Source: Bacteroides sp. (GTDB lineage: Bacteria; Bacteroidota; Bacteroidia; Bacteroidales; Bacteroidaceae). Taken from it: a stretch of DNA of 64,000 nucleotides. Location of the stretch: the NCBI GenBank assembly GCA_023665805.1, contig JAMPDJ010000001.1:124001-188000 (forward strand), given 5' to 3'. Numbering within the stretch: position 1 is the stretch's first letter; each line of letters opens with the position of its first letter. Below the pieces are notes generated by a model that was given only the letters and a program-made list of their open reading frames with translations, made no database searches and was not told the DNA's origin. Below are positions 1 through 10,687 of the stretch, in pieces. A program made the translations under genes and the position numbers.

Positions 1-1979
1 TCCATTACTTGCAACAAGATGTTGAAGACATCGGTATGGGCCTTTTCTATTTCGTCCAGCAACACGATGGAGTATGGCTTGCGACGAACCCGCTCTGTCA
101 ATTGTCCGCCCTCTTCGTATCCCACGTATCCCGGAGGCGCGCCCATCATCCGGCTGACCGTATGTTTTTCTCCGTATTCGCTCATGTCGATGCGAATTAG
201 TGCAGTCTCGCTTCCAAACATTTCCAGGGCCAGGCGTTTGGTGAGGTAAGTCTTGCCCACGCCTGTCGGGCCGACGAACAGGAATGTGCCTATGGGGCGA
301 TTGGGGTCCTTGAGCCCTACGCGGCTACGCTGTATGGCACGTGCCACTTTTCTGATAGCCTCGTCCTGCCCTATGACGTTGGCCTGCAGATTCTTTTCCA
401 GTTGACGCAACCTCGAGTTCTCCTCTTCACCTATGCGGTGCGTGGGTATGCCGGTCATCACGCTTACCACTTGCGCCACGGTTTCGGCAGTCACTTGGGT
501 ATCCTTCTGTTCATGTTCGTTTACCCAGGCTTTCTGCAGCTGTTCCAGTTGTTCGCTTTTCTGTTGCAATTCATCTCGCAGGTCGGCCGCAGCCTCATAG
601 TTCTGAGTGCTGATGGCCATGTTTTTGCGTTCCTCGATGTCGCGTAGTTCAGTTTCAAGATTGTCTATCTCTGTACTGGCCGGGATATTGGAGATATGTG
701 TACGTGCGCCGCTTTCGTCCATGGCATCTATGGCCTTGTCAGGGAAAGACCTGTCGCTGATGTAGCGTTGTGTCAACTGCACGCATGCTCCCAACGCCTC
801 GTCCGTATAGCGTACATTGTGGTGTTTTTCGTATACAGGCCGCAGACGGTGAAGAATCTGCAAAGTCTCCTCGGCCGTGGATGGCGCCACCATGATTTTT
901 TGGAACCTGCGCTCCAAGGCTCCGTCTTTCTCTATCGTCTTACGGAATTCGTCTATGGTGGTGGCACCTATGCACTGCATTTGACCTCGTGCCAATGCCG
1001 GTTTAAGCATGTTGGCGGCATCCATGCTACCTTGCGACCCGCCGGCACCTATGATGGTATGTATCTCGTCTATATATATAATAATGTCCGGATTGTTCTC
1101 CAATTCATGCAGCAAGTTACGTATACGTTCCTCGAATTGTCCCCTGAACTTTGTTCCTGCCACCATGGCAGCCATATCCAATGTGAGAACACGCTTGTTC
1201 CATAGTTGGCGTGCCACCTTGTGTTTTACGATTCTTTGCGCCAATCCTTCCACTATTGCGCTCTTGCCCACACCAGGTTCGCCTATCAAGATAGGGTTGT
1301 TCTTCTTCCTACGTGAAAGAATCTGTGCTACACGTTCCATCTCCTTGTCACGCCCTACCACGGGATCAAGCTCTCCTTTGCGGGCTTTGTCTGTCAGGTC
1401 CGTGCAAAAGTTGTCCAATACCGGAGTGCCGCTTGTCGTCTTCTTTTTAGTAAGGGTGGGGGCTTCCCGGGATTCGGAATCGCTCATTGCATATTCCTCG
1501 TTGGACGATTCGGAGTCTTCCTTGTCGTCATCGTTATCATAGCTATATCCGTCCTGTACTTCCCCGCATAGGTTCTCGCGGGTTAAACCGTGTTCTTTAA
1601 GCAACCGTTGTATGTTACTGCCGCGATCCTTTAGCATGGCTTTCAGCAAGTGCTCCGTGTCTACTTCGTCAGCATGCTGGGCACGTGCTTCCAACACGCT
1701 CAGGCGCATCAGCCGTGTGGCCTCATGGCTCAACTCCATATTATTCTTGTCGGGCACGATAGTCGCCTTATGTTCGCGTGCCACCTCTTCCAAATGCCTC
1801 TTCAGAGACAGCAAATCGGGTTGCACATGATACATCATGCGTGTGGCGTTGCTGACATTTTGTCTCAGTATTCCCAGCAGCAGATGCTCGGGTGACACAT
1901 TGTCACACTCGGTTCGTTCCGCTTCTTCTTTGGAAAAGATGAATACTGATGTCATATCCTTTGAGAATTTGTTATCCAT
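1..1979 (-). CDS. clpC: Clp-family AAA+ unfoldase ClpC, N-terminal part (runs off the window)
   Basis: Minus-strand reading from the ATG at 1979 stays open to base 1, so about 659 codons are visible and the C-terminus lies outside. Reading the translation, I see two Clp-N-type repeats (about residues 1-145), an acidic linker, a first AAA+ module with Walker A GEPGVGKS near residue 233 and IDEIHT, a UVR-like middle segment ([11 protein letters not shown]), and a second AAA+ module with GPTGVGKT near residue 568 and LLDEIEKAH. The UVR-like middle domain favours ClpC over ClpB. The family unfolds substrates for the ClpP protease in the cytoplasm. No ClpP or McsA/B gene is visible in the window. 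Confidence 0.93.
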   Translation of the reverse strand, partial: MDNKFSKDMTSVFIFSKEEAERTECDNVSPEHLLLGILRQNVSNATRMMYHVQPDLLSLKRHLEEVAREHKATIVPDKNNMELSHEATRLMRLSVLEARAQHADEVDTEHLLKAMLKDRGSNIQRLLKEHGLTRENLCGEVQDGYSYDNDDDKEDSESSNEEYAMSDSESREAPTLTKKKTTSGTPVLDNFCTDLTDKARKGELDPVVGRDKEMERVAQILSRRKKNNPILIGEPGVGKSAIVEGLAQRIVKHKVARQLWNKRVLTLDMAAMVAGTKFRGQFEERIRNLLHELENNPDIIIYIDEIHTIIGAGGSQGSMDAANMLKPALARGQMQCIGATTIDEFRKTIEKDGALERRFQKIMVAPSTAEETLQILHRLRPVYEKHHNVRYTDEALGACVQLTQRYISDRSFPDKAIDAMDESGARTHISNIPASTEIDNLETELRDIEERKNMAISTQNYEAAADLRDELQQKSEQLEQLQKAWVNEHEQKDTQVTAETVAQVVSVMTGIPTHRIGEEENSRLRQLEKNLQANVIGQDEAIRKVARAIQRSRVGLKDPNRPIGTFLFVGPTGVGKTYLTKRLALEMFGSETALIRIDMSEYGEKHTVSRMMGAPPGYVGYEEGGQLTERVRRKPYSIVLLDEIEKAHTDVFNILLQVM

Positions 1980-2095
1980 AATGCGTGTATGTTCGTGTTC
2001 TGCAGCAGTTTCATCCTTATGCGGATGTATGCTTCATATATCTTTATGCAAAGTTCGTGCCAAAAGAAGAGAAAACAGAAAATAATCTTTCTTTT

Positions 2096-2128
2096 CTTTG
2101 GCCATTTACTCTAATCTTTATACCTTTG
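2096..2128 (+). promoter_or_regulatory. Bacteroidales-type promoter for tRNA-Arg
   Basis: The -7 element TACCTTTG lies at 2121-2128 with TTTG 20 bases upstream (2097-2100), matching the Bacteroides sigma consensus TTTG-N19/20-TAnnTTTG. The predicted start is near 2135, about 55 nt before the tRNA. Confidence 0.6.
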
Positions 2129-2189
2129 CACTCGCAATAAAGGGCATGGGCGTTATGTTACGCGTCAGTTGATGCCGTTATTGGAAGAT

Positions 2190-2264
2190 GGTTCGGTAGC
2201 TCAGTTGGATTAGAGCAGCAGCCTTCTAAGCTGCGGGTCAAGGGTTCGAGCCCCTTCCGAATCA
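2190..2264 (+). tRNA. tRNA-Arg (anticodon UCU)
   Basis: The 75-nt cloverleaf can be folded by eye. The acceptor GGTTCGG pairs with CCGAATC, with one G-T wobble. The anticodon stem is GCAGC/GCTGC around loop CTTCTAA, giving anticodon TCT at 2225-2227, and the T arm is AAGGG-TTCGAGC-CCCTT. The discriminator base is A and the CCA end is not encoded. A terminator hairpin follows directly. Confidence 0.95.
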
Positions 2265-2271
2265 CGTTATG

Positions 2272-2302
2272 GAGGAGTGCTTGTGCAAGGCTCCTCTTTT
2301 TT
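2272..2302 (+). terminator. Rho-independent terminator after tRNA-Arg
   Basis: Stem GAGGAG/CTCCTC with an inner CTTG/CAAG pairing, followed at once by six T residues (2297-2302). Confidence 0.8.
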
Positions 2303-2638
2303 GTTGGCCTTGCATATTGGTGTTTGCTGGAGGGAAGTCGGAAATCTGTGGCATTTGACCATACCCAGGCATTTTTGCTCTGCTCATTATGGCTCCAACG
2401 GCAGATGGAAAATTTACATAATCGCGTCTTCTCGTTGCCCCGTTTTTGACATTGGTATTGTCGCATCCTTGACAATAGTATTGTCGGAGGTGTGTCAATA
2501 GTATGATTGGGGATGTGTCCATAGTATTGTCGGGGTATGGGCAATATGGTGACGGAATAGCATCCTTGGCGAGATGCTATTTTGCTCTCGTATGCGGACA
2601 TGTCAAGGTAAAAACATTGGCCTACCAAAAATAATTGC
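2303..2638. other. Intergenic stretch with short palindromic repeats, no gene
   Basis: No convincing coding sequence is present; open frames here overlap the tRNA or lack any family features. The notable content is a cluster of ATAGTATTGTC-like motifs at 2453-2532, listed separately. Confidence 0.6.
2453..2532. repeat. AGTATTGTC palindromic motif cluster, copy 1
   Basis: The stretch holds TGGTATTGTCG (2453-2463), the palindrome GACAATAGTATTGTC (2471-2485), a degenerate copy near 2498 and ATAGTATTGTCGG (2521-2533). The same 15-bp palindrome occurs at 51108-51122, and close relatives lie at 18115-18178. All three places are intergenic. Confidence 0.7.
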
Positions 2639-2646
2639 TACCTTTG
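2639..2646 (+). promoter_or_regulatory. Promoter -7 element of first M60 gene
   Basis: TACCTTTG at 2639-2646, with TTGG 20 bases upstream. The predicted transcript start near 2653 gives a leader of about 34 nt before the ATG at 2687. Confidence 0.55.
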
Positions 2647-2686
2647 CGCAGATAACCTTGTATAAACTATAACCTAAAACTACAGT

Positions 2687-5600
2687 ATGAAGAAACTTTT
2701 ACTTGCTATGATGTGTTTGTGCCTTCCAATGTTGGTGAATGCACAATTGCAGAAGGTTGCCGTGAAAAAGGCTACGGCTACCAGTGAACAAGGCGGCGAG
2801 GGTGCTGCCCTTGCCGTCGACGGAAATGCCAATACCATATGGCATTCCAGCTGGAGCAACACTCAGTTCCCCGTAACATTTACCATTGAGTTGGCAGAGG
2901 CAAGTCATGTGGATATGGTGCGATATGTTCCTCGCAATAGCGGAAGCAATGGTAATTGGAACCAAGTAAAGGTGGAGTATACATCGGGTTCCCTCGGTGT
3001 CAATTGGACTTCCGCCGGCTCTTACACGCTGAATGGCAGCGGTGATTCTTATGAATTTGAATTTGGAGACGATGGTATTACCGCCACCAAGATTCGGTTT
3101 GTCATTAACAGTGGCTATGGCGGTTTTGCTTCTGCTGCCGAAATAGAACCTTATGCTTATGACAATACCAAACAGGAGTCTTTCCAAAGGTATTTTTCCG
3201 ACAATCTGTTCACGGAGCTGAAGGCCGATGTGACCTCTGCCGACGGCATAGAGGACGTTGATGTAAAGACCTTGGTCAGCAGCCTGCTTGCCTCTTCAGA
3301 TGAGTATAAGAAATTCCGTGTGGCCGAGTATGAACCTTATCGCAATACCGCATCTTTGCAGAGCGAATTGAAAACCAGTGCCCAATACAATCAGTGGGAG
3401 AATCCGACCGGAGTGTACTTGAAGCCAGGTGATGTCTGTTATGTGGCAGTAGATGGCATCACTACCGAGAGTGTGGGACTGAAGCTGAAGAATTGGGGAA
3501 AGGACGAGAATGGCAGTAGTTACGGTTTGCGCAATGGCTTGAACATGATTACTGCGTCTACCGAAGGCAATGTCTTTGTAGATTACTACACCGACAACTA
3601 CGAGACTGCACCGAATGTCAAGATACACTTCATAAACGCTCCCGTTCGTGGGTATTGGGATCAGGCTACAATGACCAACGATGATTGGAAGAAGATGCTG
3701 GCTACACTGCCTAACGACAGTTCCATAATTATCGTCCGTAGCGAGCATGCTCAATTGGCCTATCCTGTATGTTCATGGAAGGCCTATTGCCCGGATGACG
3801 TGGACTCGTTGATGACACTATACCAAAATGTGCAGTGGGCCGAGCGTGATATGATGGGGCTGGAGAAATATGGCCGTCAGACCAAGAACCGTCAGCTATT
3901 TTATGCTACCACGTACGGCTTCATGGCGGCTGGCGGAAATGGTGCCTACTGCAATATCGGGAGCCTGCGCGATGTGATGACGGCCGACAGCAAGACATTT
4001 GGCTTTTGGGGCGTAGGTCACGAATGGGGACACAATAATCAGATTACCGGTTTGAAGTGGAGCGGATGTGGTGAGACTACCAATAATATCTATGCTTCGT
4101 GGGCTGAGATTCTGTTCTCGAGTCATCCTTATAACTTGCGTTTGGAGGATGAAGTTAGCGGTATCAATGATTATAGTGGTATGCGCGGCGGACGTATGCA
4201 GACATATTTCGAGGAAGGATTGCGCAAGGGTGTGCAGTGGCAACTTCAAGACGGCCCCGACTATCATGGAACAGTCCCGGAGACCAAGACTGTGAGCAAT
4301 TATGACTATGACGGTAATTACATAGGCAGTATCACTACAACGTCACGCAACTATGACCATTTTGTCAAGTTGTCTCCTTTCTGGCAGATGAACCTGTGGG
4401 GCACGTTGGCCGGCAGATGTCCGGATATTATCCCTATGGTAATAGAGAGTATTCGTCAGACCGATAACTATACGTCCATATATAATACCAATGGCAAGCA
4501 ACAGATGAATTTCATGAAACTGGCCTGCGATAGTGCCCGTCTTGACCTTTTGCCATTCTTTGAGAAGGCCGGCATGTTGAAACCTATTGATGCTTACATA
4601 GAAGACTATGGCGCAGGTTGGAACAAAATCAGCCAGGATATGATTGATGAGCTTAGGGCGTATGTGGCTGCCCGAGGCTATTCTGCCGTTACTGATGAAA
4701 TGAACTATATCACAGGCCATAACTATAAGATATATCGCGATAGGCTCAGGTTGGAAGTTCCGGCACAGCTTGGCACCGGTTGCACGTATGCCAATGGAAA
4801 AGTTACTGTACAACACTCTGTCGTGAAGAATGCCGTGGCTTTTGAGACCTATAACTCAAAGGATTCTCTTCTGCGTATTACCATGTATGGATTGGGCAGC
4901 AATGATGAACATTCGTTTACTCAAGTGTTATATCCTTCCGGAACAACTGATAGCGAGGCCGATGCGTCTGCTTATATCGTGGCTGTAGGTTATGACGGTA
5001 CGCGCGAGAAGATATATGCACGGATGAACATAGTCAGGAGTCTTGATGCGAATGGATTTTACACCATCACCAGCGTAGGTAAGGGCAATGCGCTCGGTTG
5101 CGGTGCCGGTACTACCATGGCAAATGATGGCACCATAGCGTGGAATATGGAACGTGGCGCCAAAAATGCGGCCATGGAACAGATATGGAGGGTGGAGAAG
5201 TCCGGTGACGGCTATTATCTGTTCAATCCCCAAAGCGGCCTGTATCTTCCTGGTAAAGCCAATGAGGTAATCACGTCTCTGACTCCCAAGGCCACTTCCT
5301 CTACGTGGGAAATACAGTGTGTTGATGAGGATGGTGATGAATATACCTTCAAGTCAACATCTAACGGCCAGTACCTCAACGCTCATACCGCTACGAATAC
5401 AGGATATTGGTCAAGTGGTTCTGGGGATGCCAATAGTCGTTGGGTTGTGGAGAAAGTAGAGTCTGTTACTATTTCCATTCCATCTTCCGGCTATTATGCA
5501 GTTTGCTATCCAATAGCTTTGGATTTGCCCGAAGGTGTAGACGCTTATACTATAAAAGAAATCGTAGAACGGGAATATGCCGGCACGGCCTATAATTATG

Positions 5601-6061
5601 CCGTTTTAGAGACGCTGGAGAGTGATTTTGTGCCTGCCGGCATGCCTGTAATCCTTCATGGCACGGTAGGACGATACGAATTTGCTTTCCGTACTGGTGG
5701 TAACGTCGAGACGGATGCGGATAATATCCTGCGTGGTACAACTATGAAACTCACCGGTATAACACGTTCTTCAGGCATGTTTGATGTATCTAAGTCCAAC
5801 GATGCCGGTACCACTGCTACAATGAGAGTCAAAGCGGGCGTATCCGAGATACCGGCAAACCGTGCCTACATGCTTAAGGCAGATATTGGTGTGACCCAAG
5901 TATACCTGCAAACACGTGATGCGCTGTCCACCGATATTAAAAAATTGGAGAGTGAAGAGGTTGATGCTGTTCTCTATGATTTAAATGGTGCACGTGTGGC
6001 TAACCCTCAAAGAGGGCGCGTATACGTCACCTCTTCTGGCAATAAGTTATTGGTGATGTAG
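2687..6061 (+). CDS. Secreted M60-family zinc metallopeptidase (enhancin-like), copy 1
   Basis: This is a 1124-residue exported protein. Residues 1-19 form a signal peptide. An F5/8C (CBM32-like) discoidin module follows at about 20-157, then an M60 peptidase region at about 235-560. The zinc site is HEWGH at 445-449, with downstream Glu463 as the likely third ligand. Residues about 790-925 look like a ricin-type beta-trefoil, and the end (YDLNGARVANPQ, then GRVYV) resembles the C-terminal tail domain common on Bacteroidales surface proteins. M60 enzymes cleave mucin-type glycoproteins, so a host mucin substrate is likely but inferred. The next gene is a full-length tandem paralogue with its own promoter. 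Confidence 0.9.
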   Translation: MKKLLLAMMCLCLPMLVNAQLQKVAVKKATATSEQGGEGAALAVDGNANTIWHSSWSNTQFPVTFTIELAEASHVDMVRYVPRNSGSNGNWNQVKVEYTSGSLGVNWTSAGSYTLNGSGDSYEFEFGDDGITATKIRFVINSGYGGFASAAEIEPYAYDNTKQESFQRYFSDNLFTELKADVTSADGIEDVDVKTLVSSLLASSDEYKKFRVAEYEPYRNTASLQSELKTSAQYNQWENPTGVYLKPGDVCYVAVDGITTESVGLKLKNWGKDENGSSYGLRNGLNMITASTEGNVFVDYYTDNYETAPNVKIHFINAPVRGYWDQATMTNDDWKKMLATLPNDSSIIIVRSEHAQLAYPVCSWKAYCPDDVDSLMTLYQNVQWAERDMMGLEKYGRQTKNRQLFYATTYGFMAAGGNGAYCNIGSLRDVMTADSKTFGFWGVGHEWGHNNQITGLKWSGCGETTNNIYASWAEILFSSHPYNLRLEDEVSGINDYSGMRGGRMQTYFEEGLRKGVQWQLQDGPDYHGTVPETKTVSNYDYDGNYIGSITTTSRNYDHFVKLSPFWQMNLWGTLAGRCPDIIPMVIESIRQTDNYTSIYNTNGKQQMNFMKLACDSARLDLLPFFEKAGMLKPIDAYIEDYGAGWNKISQDMIDELRAYVAARGYSAVTDEMNYITGHNYKIYRDRLRLEVPAQLGTGCTYANGKVTVQHSVVKNAVAFETYNSKDSLLRITMYGLGSNDEHSFTQVLYPSGTTDSEADASAYIVAVGYDGTREKIYARMNIVRSLDANGFYTITSVGKGNALGCGAGTTMANDGTIAWNMERGAKNAAMEQIWRVEKSGDGYYLFNPQSGLYLPGKANEVITSLTPKATSSTWEIQCVDEDGDEYTFKSTSNGQYLNAHTATNTGYWSSGSGDANSRWVVEKVESVTISIPSSGYYAVCYPIALDLPEGVDAYTIKEIVEREYAGTAYNYAVLETLESDFVPAGMPVILHGTVGRYEFAFRTGGNVETDADNILRGTTMKLTGITRSSGMFDVSKSNDAGTTATMRVKAGVSEIPANRAYMLKADIGVTQVYLQTRDALSTDIKKLESEEVDAVLYDLNGARVANPQRGRVYVTSSGNKLLVM

Positions 6062-6122
6062 TAATAGGCATAGTGAAGTACTGTTGCTTCGATGCGATCT
6101 GCGATAGTCTGGATTCATTGTT

Positions 6123-6170
6123 ATGGAGTTGGAATATGCCGCACGGGTGGCATATTCCAACTCCATTTTT
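6123..6170 (+). terminator. Strong terminator between the two M60 genes
   Basis: Perfect 18-bp stem ATGGAGTTGGAATATGCC with its complement at 6149-6166 and an 8-nt loop, ending in five T residues. This separates the two paralogues into independent transcripts. Confidence 0.88.
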
Positions 6171-6363
6171 ATGACTATTGTCCGCAAATACAGTCTTGAT
6201 GAGGTTGCGATGAAATTTTGCATCGGAAATTCATGTGTCATGGTACGTGATGCATACGGCATGCAAGTATAAGTGTAACTGCCAGGAGAGGAAAGGAAAA
6301 GAAAGGGGTGCAGGTGTATGGAAATAAATGTATCAAACATGTTGTTATGTCAACAATAATAGT

Positions 6364-6371
6364 TACCTTTG
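6364..6371 (+). promoter_or_regulatory. Promoter -7 element of second M60 gene
   Basis: TACCTTTG at 6364-6371; the predicted start near 6378 gives a leader of about 40 nt. The context resembles the promoter of the first copy (both have ATAAT a few bases upstream). Confidence 0.55.
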
Positions 6372-6417
6372 TATGGAAACCCCTTGTTATATAGTTTGAT
6401 TTAATCATAATTTAGCC

Positions 6418-9400
6418 ATGAGGAAACTATTATTCATCTGTGCTTGCATGTGTTTGCCTATGCTGTCGCATGCAGAGCTGAAGAAAGTAAATGTAAGTAA
6501 GGCAACGGCCTCAAGTGTGGAAAGTGACCATGGGGGCTATGAGGGTCCTGCCAAGTATGCCATAGACGGAGATCACAATACGTTTTGGAGTGCCAAATGG
6601 TCGGATTGCAACAATTTTCCGGTTACATTCACCATTGAGTTCGCCAGCCCGAGCCATGTTGACATTCTACGTTATGTCCCACGTACAGGTAATGCCAATG
6701 GCAATTGGAGCAAAGTGAAGGTGGAGTATGCAGTTGGTGTCATCGGCACCAAGTTCACGACTTTGGGGGAATATGACCTCAATGGCAGTGCCTCGCCTTA
6801 TGAGTTCTCCATGGGAGATGGTGGCGTGGACAAGGTAAAACGGGTGAGATTCACCATCAACAGTGGTGCCAACGGTTATGCCACGGCTGCGGAGATTGAG
6901 GCTTTGGCCATAGACAATACAACTCAGGAACTGTGGCAGACATATTTCGCCGACCCGGTGTTTTCAGAACTGAAACCCGAGGTGACATCCTCGGAGGGCA
7001 TAGAGGATGCCGTGTTGAAGACTCTGGTGGACAATCTCCTCGCCAATGCAGAAAGTTACAGTAAGTTTCGCGTTGCCGAGTATGAACCTTATCGTGATAT
7101 TTATTCCTTGCAGAGTGAACTGAAAACAAGTGCCCCTTACAACCAATGGGAGAACCCGACTGGGATTTACTTGATGCCGGGTGACGAGTGTTATGTGGTT
7201 GTGAGTGGAATCACCACCGAGCGTGTTGGGCTGAAGATCAAGAACTGGGTAAGGAACGAGAATGGAAGTACTTACAGCCTGACCAATGGATTGAACAAGA
7301 TAACTGCATCTACCGAAGGAAACATCTTTGTGGATTATTATACCGACAATTACAATACAGCTCCCAATGTGAAGGTGCACTTCGTCAATGCACCTGTACG
7401 TGGATATTGGGACCAAGCCACCATGACCAATGAGGATTGGAAGAAAATGCTGGAACCATTCAAGGCCAACGACAGTACCATACTAATTGTCCGCAGCGAA
7501 CATGCACAGTTGGCTTATCCAGTATGTTCATGGAAACAGCATTGTCCGGAAAATGTGGATTCCGTGATGACACTCTACCAGCAGGTACAGTGGGCCGAGC
7601 GCAACATGATGGGGTTGGAAAAATATGGTCGCCAGGCCAAGAACCGCCAACTCTTCTTTGCCTCAACTTACGGTTTCATGGCAGCCGGAGGCAATGGTGC
7701 CTATTGCCATGTCAACTCTTTGCGCGACAACATGACTCCTGATGCCAAAGTGTTTGGTTTCTGGGGCATAGGTCACGAGTGGGGACATAATAACCAGATA
7801 GACGGTTTCAAGTGGAGCGGATGTGGCGAGACCACCAATAATATATACGCCTCCTGGGCCGAGATTCTGTTCAATCATAAGGATTGGTGCCGTATGGAGG
7901 ACGAAGTGACCGGTTTGGATGACTATGCCTACACGAGAGGCGGTCGCATGCAAGCCTACTTTGAGGAAGGCCTGCGCAAGGGGAAACCATGGCAGTTGCA
8001 AGAAGGCCCCGATTACTATGGTACAAAACCAGATACCCCCAATGTGCCTAACTATGACTATGATGGTAACTATATAGGTGACGTCAATGCTCCGACCCGC
8101 AATTATGACCATTTCGTCAAACTTATTCCATTCTGGCAACTTAATTTGTGGGGCACTCTCGCCGAAAGGTGTCCTGATATCATACCTATGGTCATCGAGA
8201 GTATACGCAGGACAGAGAATTATACCCAGACATACAATACCAATGGAAAGTTGCAGATGAACTTTATGAAGCTGGTCTGCGATAGTGCGCAGCTTAATCT
8301 TTTGCCTTTCTTCGAGAAGGCCGGTATGCTTAAGCCTATTGATGCCTATATAGCGGATTATGGTTCAGGATGGAATAAAATCAGTCTGAAGATGATAAAT
8401 GACCTCAAGGAATATGTGGCTGCCAAAGGTTATCCCGATGTCAACGAGGAAATCAACTATATCAATGCCCATAACTACAAGATTTATCGTGACAGGCTCC
8501 AACTGTCCGTACCAGAGGAAACGGGTGCCGGATGTACGTATTCCAATGGCAAGGTTACGGTTCTGCATTCTTACGTTAAGAATGCCGTGGCCTTTGAGAC
8601 CTATAATGCTCAAGACTCTCTCATACGTATCACCATGCATGCTCTCAACAGCGATGATGCCCACACCTATACCCAGGTGCTCTATCCTGTCTCTTCCGAA
8701 GAATCCGATGCGGCGGCATATATAGTTGCAGTAGGATTCGACGGCATGCGCAAGAAAATCTATGAAAAGGCAAACCTGATCAAGGGGCTGAAGGTGGGCA
8801 GGTACTATACTGTCACCAATGTGGGCAGGGGTAATGCGCTTAGTTGCGGAGCCAACACGTCCATTGCACAGGACGGTATCATCACGTGGAATATGGCACG
8901 CGCAGCAAAGAGTGCTTCTATGGATCAGATATGGACCATAGAGAAAGATGCCGGCAACAGTTATGTTTTTAATCCTCAGAGTGGCCTGTATTTGCCTGGT
9001 AGAACCAATGAGGTAATAACGTCTTTGCAACCCAAAGACAAATCTTCTTCGTGGGAAATTGTCTGTGTTGACGAAACCGATGACGTGTATACTTTCAAAT
9101 CCAACTATATCGGACAGTACCTGAACGCTCATTCGGCAACGACTACCGGATATTGGTCCGCCGGTGTGTCTGATCCTAATAGTTGCTGGAAGGTGGAGGA
9201 GGTAAATAGTCTGTCTGTCACCATACCTGCCTCCGGATACTATACAGCATGTTATCCCATGCCATTGGAGTTGCCGGATGATGTTCATGCGTATGCCGTT
9301 GGCGAGATAGCAACACGCCAATACGCAGACAAGATGTACACCTATGCGGTCATGGACCAGATTCATGAAACAGTCATTCCTGCAGGTATGCCTGTGATAC

Positions 9401-9813
9401 TTGGTGCTACTGCCGGAATGTATCAGTTTGCCATATGTCCTGCAGCTGTGACTTCCATTGCCATGTCCAATGTGTTGAAGGGTACAACGATGAAGCTTAC
9501 CGGCATAGTTCGTTCTTCTGCTATGATTGATGTTACCGCCTCTCAGGAAGCTGGCACTGATGTTATGATGAAGCCTGCGGTTTCACGGCAGGAAGTTCCC
9601 GTGAATCGTGCTTACATGCTGACAACGGACCTGGATGACATAACCAAGTTGTACTTGCAAACGCGCGAAAATTTGTCTACTGGTATTGATGGCGTACAAG
9701 GCGTGGATACGGAGACCGTGTTCTATGACATTGATGGTATGCCAGTGGCAAATCCTCAGAAAGGTCGTGTATATGTGACTTCTAACGGCAAGAAAGTATT
9801 GATAATGCAATAA
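6418..9813 (+). CDS. Secreted M60-family zinc metallopeptidase (enhancin-like), copy 2
   Basis: This 1131-residue paralogue of the preceding gene is colinear over its whole length and closely similar in every domain. It has a signal peptide (residues 1-19), an F5/8C module, and an M60 core with HEWGH at 453-457 and Glu471 in the conserved WSGCGE segment. A beta-trefoil-like region and the same C-terminal tail type follow. The best conserved stretches are around the catalytic site. The discoidin module and the C-terminal third differ most, which suggests related but not identical glycoprotein targets (inference). The separate promoter and the terminator upstream imply independent expression. 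Confidence 0.9.
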   Translation: MRKLLFICACMCLPMLSHAELKKVNVSKATASSVESDHGGYEGPAKYAIDGDHNTFWSAKWSDCNNFPVTFTIEFASPSHVDILRYVPRTGNANGNWSKVKVEYAVGVIGTKFTTLGEYDLNGSASPYEFSMGDGGVDKVKRVRFTINSGANGYATAAEIEALAIDNTTQELWQTYFADPVFSELKPEVTSSEGIEDAVLKTLVDNLLANAESYSKFRVAEYEPYRDIYSLQSELKTSAPYNQWENPTGIYLMPGDECYVVVSGITTERVGLKIKNWVRNENGSTYSLTNGLNKITASTEGNIFVDYYTDNYNTAPNVKVHFVNAPVRGYWDQATMTNEDWKKMLEPFKANDSTILIVRSEHAQLAYPVCSWKQHCPENVDSVMTLYQQVQWAERNMMGLEKYGRQAKNRQLFFASTYGFMAAGGNGAYCHVNSLRDNMTPDAKVFGFWGIGHEWGHNNQIDGFKWSGCGETTNNIYASWAEILFNHKDWCRMEDEVTGLDDYAYTRGGRMQAYFEEGLRKGKPWQLQEGPDYYGTKPDTPNVPNYDYDGNYIGDVNAPTRNYDHFVKLIPFWQLNLWGTLAERCPDIIPMVIESIRRTENYTQTYNTNGKLQMNFMKLVCDSAQLNLLPFFEKAGMLKPIDAYIADYGSGWNKISLKMINDLKEYVAAKGYPDVNEEINYINAHNYKIYRDRLQLSVPEETGAGCTYSNGKVTVLHSYVKNAVAFETYNAQDSLIRITMHALNSDDAHTYTQVLYPVSSEESDAAAYIVAVGFDGMRKKIYEKANLIKGLKVGRYYTVTNVGRGNALSCGANTSIAQDGIITWNMARAAKSASMDQIWTIEKDAGNSYVFNPQSGLYLPGRTNEVITSLQPKDKSSSWEIVCVDETDDVYTFKSNYIGQYLNAHSATTTGYWSAGVSDPNSCWKVEEVNSLSVTIPASGYYTACYPMPLELPDDVHAYAVGEIATRQYADKMYTYAVMDQIHETVIPAGMPVILGATAGMYQFAICPAAVTSIAMSNVLKGTTMKLTGIVRSSAMIDVTASQEAGTDVMMKPAVSRQEVPVNRAYMLTTDLDDITKLYLQTRENLSTGIDGVQGVDTETVFYDIDGMPVANPQKGRVYVTSNGKKVLIMQ

Positions 9814-9970
9814 CCTTCGTTTATGCGGCTCCTTATCTTATATATAATGTATAGGTATGCTGATATTTGAACTGTATTGTCTTTGCTAAGTCGGATGAAT
9901 GTCATCCCCGTTCGGGATATGTCATTATGATGAGAGGCATATGGATATTATTAACAATTATTTTTACAGT

Positions 9971-10687
9971 ATGAAGCATTATTATGTGGAGGCAGTCATT
10001 CTTGCCGTAGGTTTAATGGTATTCGGGACGTTTGTCCAGAATGCGGTCAGTGGTTTTGCCAACCGTATCATTGAGCGTGAACGTGTTGTAACCGTCAAGG
10101 GTCTTTCAGAGCGAGAGGTTCCTGCCGACAAGGTTATATGGCCTTTGGTATACAAGGAGTTGGGCAATGATCCTGCTGTGATATATGATCACATTAAGAA
10201 GAAGAATGCCGAGGTGATTTCATTTCTCAAGGCACAGGGACTGTCAGATGGCGAGATTGCCGTTAATTCACCTCAGGTGACTGACCGTTTTGCCGACAGT
10301 TGGTCCCAGACCAATTTCACTAATCGCTATGTGGCCACCAGTATCATCACTGTCAGCAGCAGCAAGGTGGAACAGGTTCGCGGTATCATGCAGAAGCAAG
10401 CCGAGTTGATGAAGATGGGTATAGCCTTGGTATCGAGCGACTATGGCCTTGGTAGCGTCAAGTACGAGTTTACTGGTCTGAACGACATTAAGCCGGCCAT
10501 GGTGGAAGAGGCTACAAAGAATGCGCGCATCACCGCTGAAAAGTTTGCCAAGGACTCCGAGAGCAAGTTGGGCAAGATACGCCGTGCCACACAAGGACAG
10601 TTCAGTATCAACAACAGGGACGAAAACACTCCTCATATCAAGAACATCCGTGTGGTGAGCACCATAGAGTATTATATCAGTGACTGA
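9971..10687 (+). CDS. SIMPL-domain (DUF541) membrane-anchored protein
   Basis: From this start the protein has 238 residues: one N-terminal hydrophobic segment (about residues 5-27) and then a SIMPL domain, recognised by VTVKGLSEREVPADKV near the start and the alternating strand pattern after it. SIMPL proteins are periplasmic or envelope-facing and mostly of unknown function. In-frame ATGs also occur at 9899 and 9941. I chose 9971 because MKHYYVEAVILAVGL gives the usual short cytoplasmic tip before the membrane anchor, but 9941 is possible. The gene stands alone between the M60 pair and carB. Confidence 0.8.
   Translation: MKHYYVEAVILAVGLMVFGTFVQNAVSGFANRIIERERVVTVKGLSEREVPADKVIWPLVYKELGNDPAVIYDHIKKKNAEVISFLKAQGLSDGEIAVNSPQVTDRFADSWSQTNFTNRYVATSIITVSSSKVEQVRGIMQKQAELMKMGIALVSSDYGLGSVKYEFTGLNDIKPAMVEEATKNARITAEKFAKDSESKLGKIRRATQGQFSINNRDENTPHIKNIRVVSTIEYYISD

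Noticed and set aside
2158..2628. 156-residue minus-strand ORF over the tRNA
   Set aside because: It reads across the tRNA-Arg, its terminator and the palindromic repeats, so it is a chance frame.
8365..9366. 333-residue minus-strand ORF inside the second M60 gene
   Set aside because: Long but antisense to a clear domain-bearing gene, and without any recognisable motif; similar antisense frames occur over the first M60 gene and carB.
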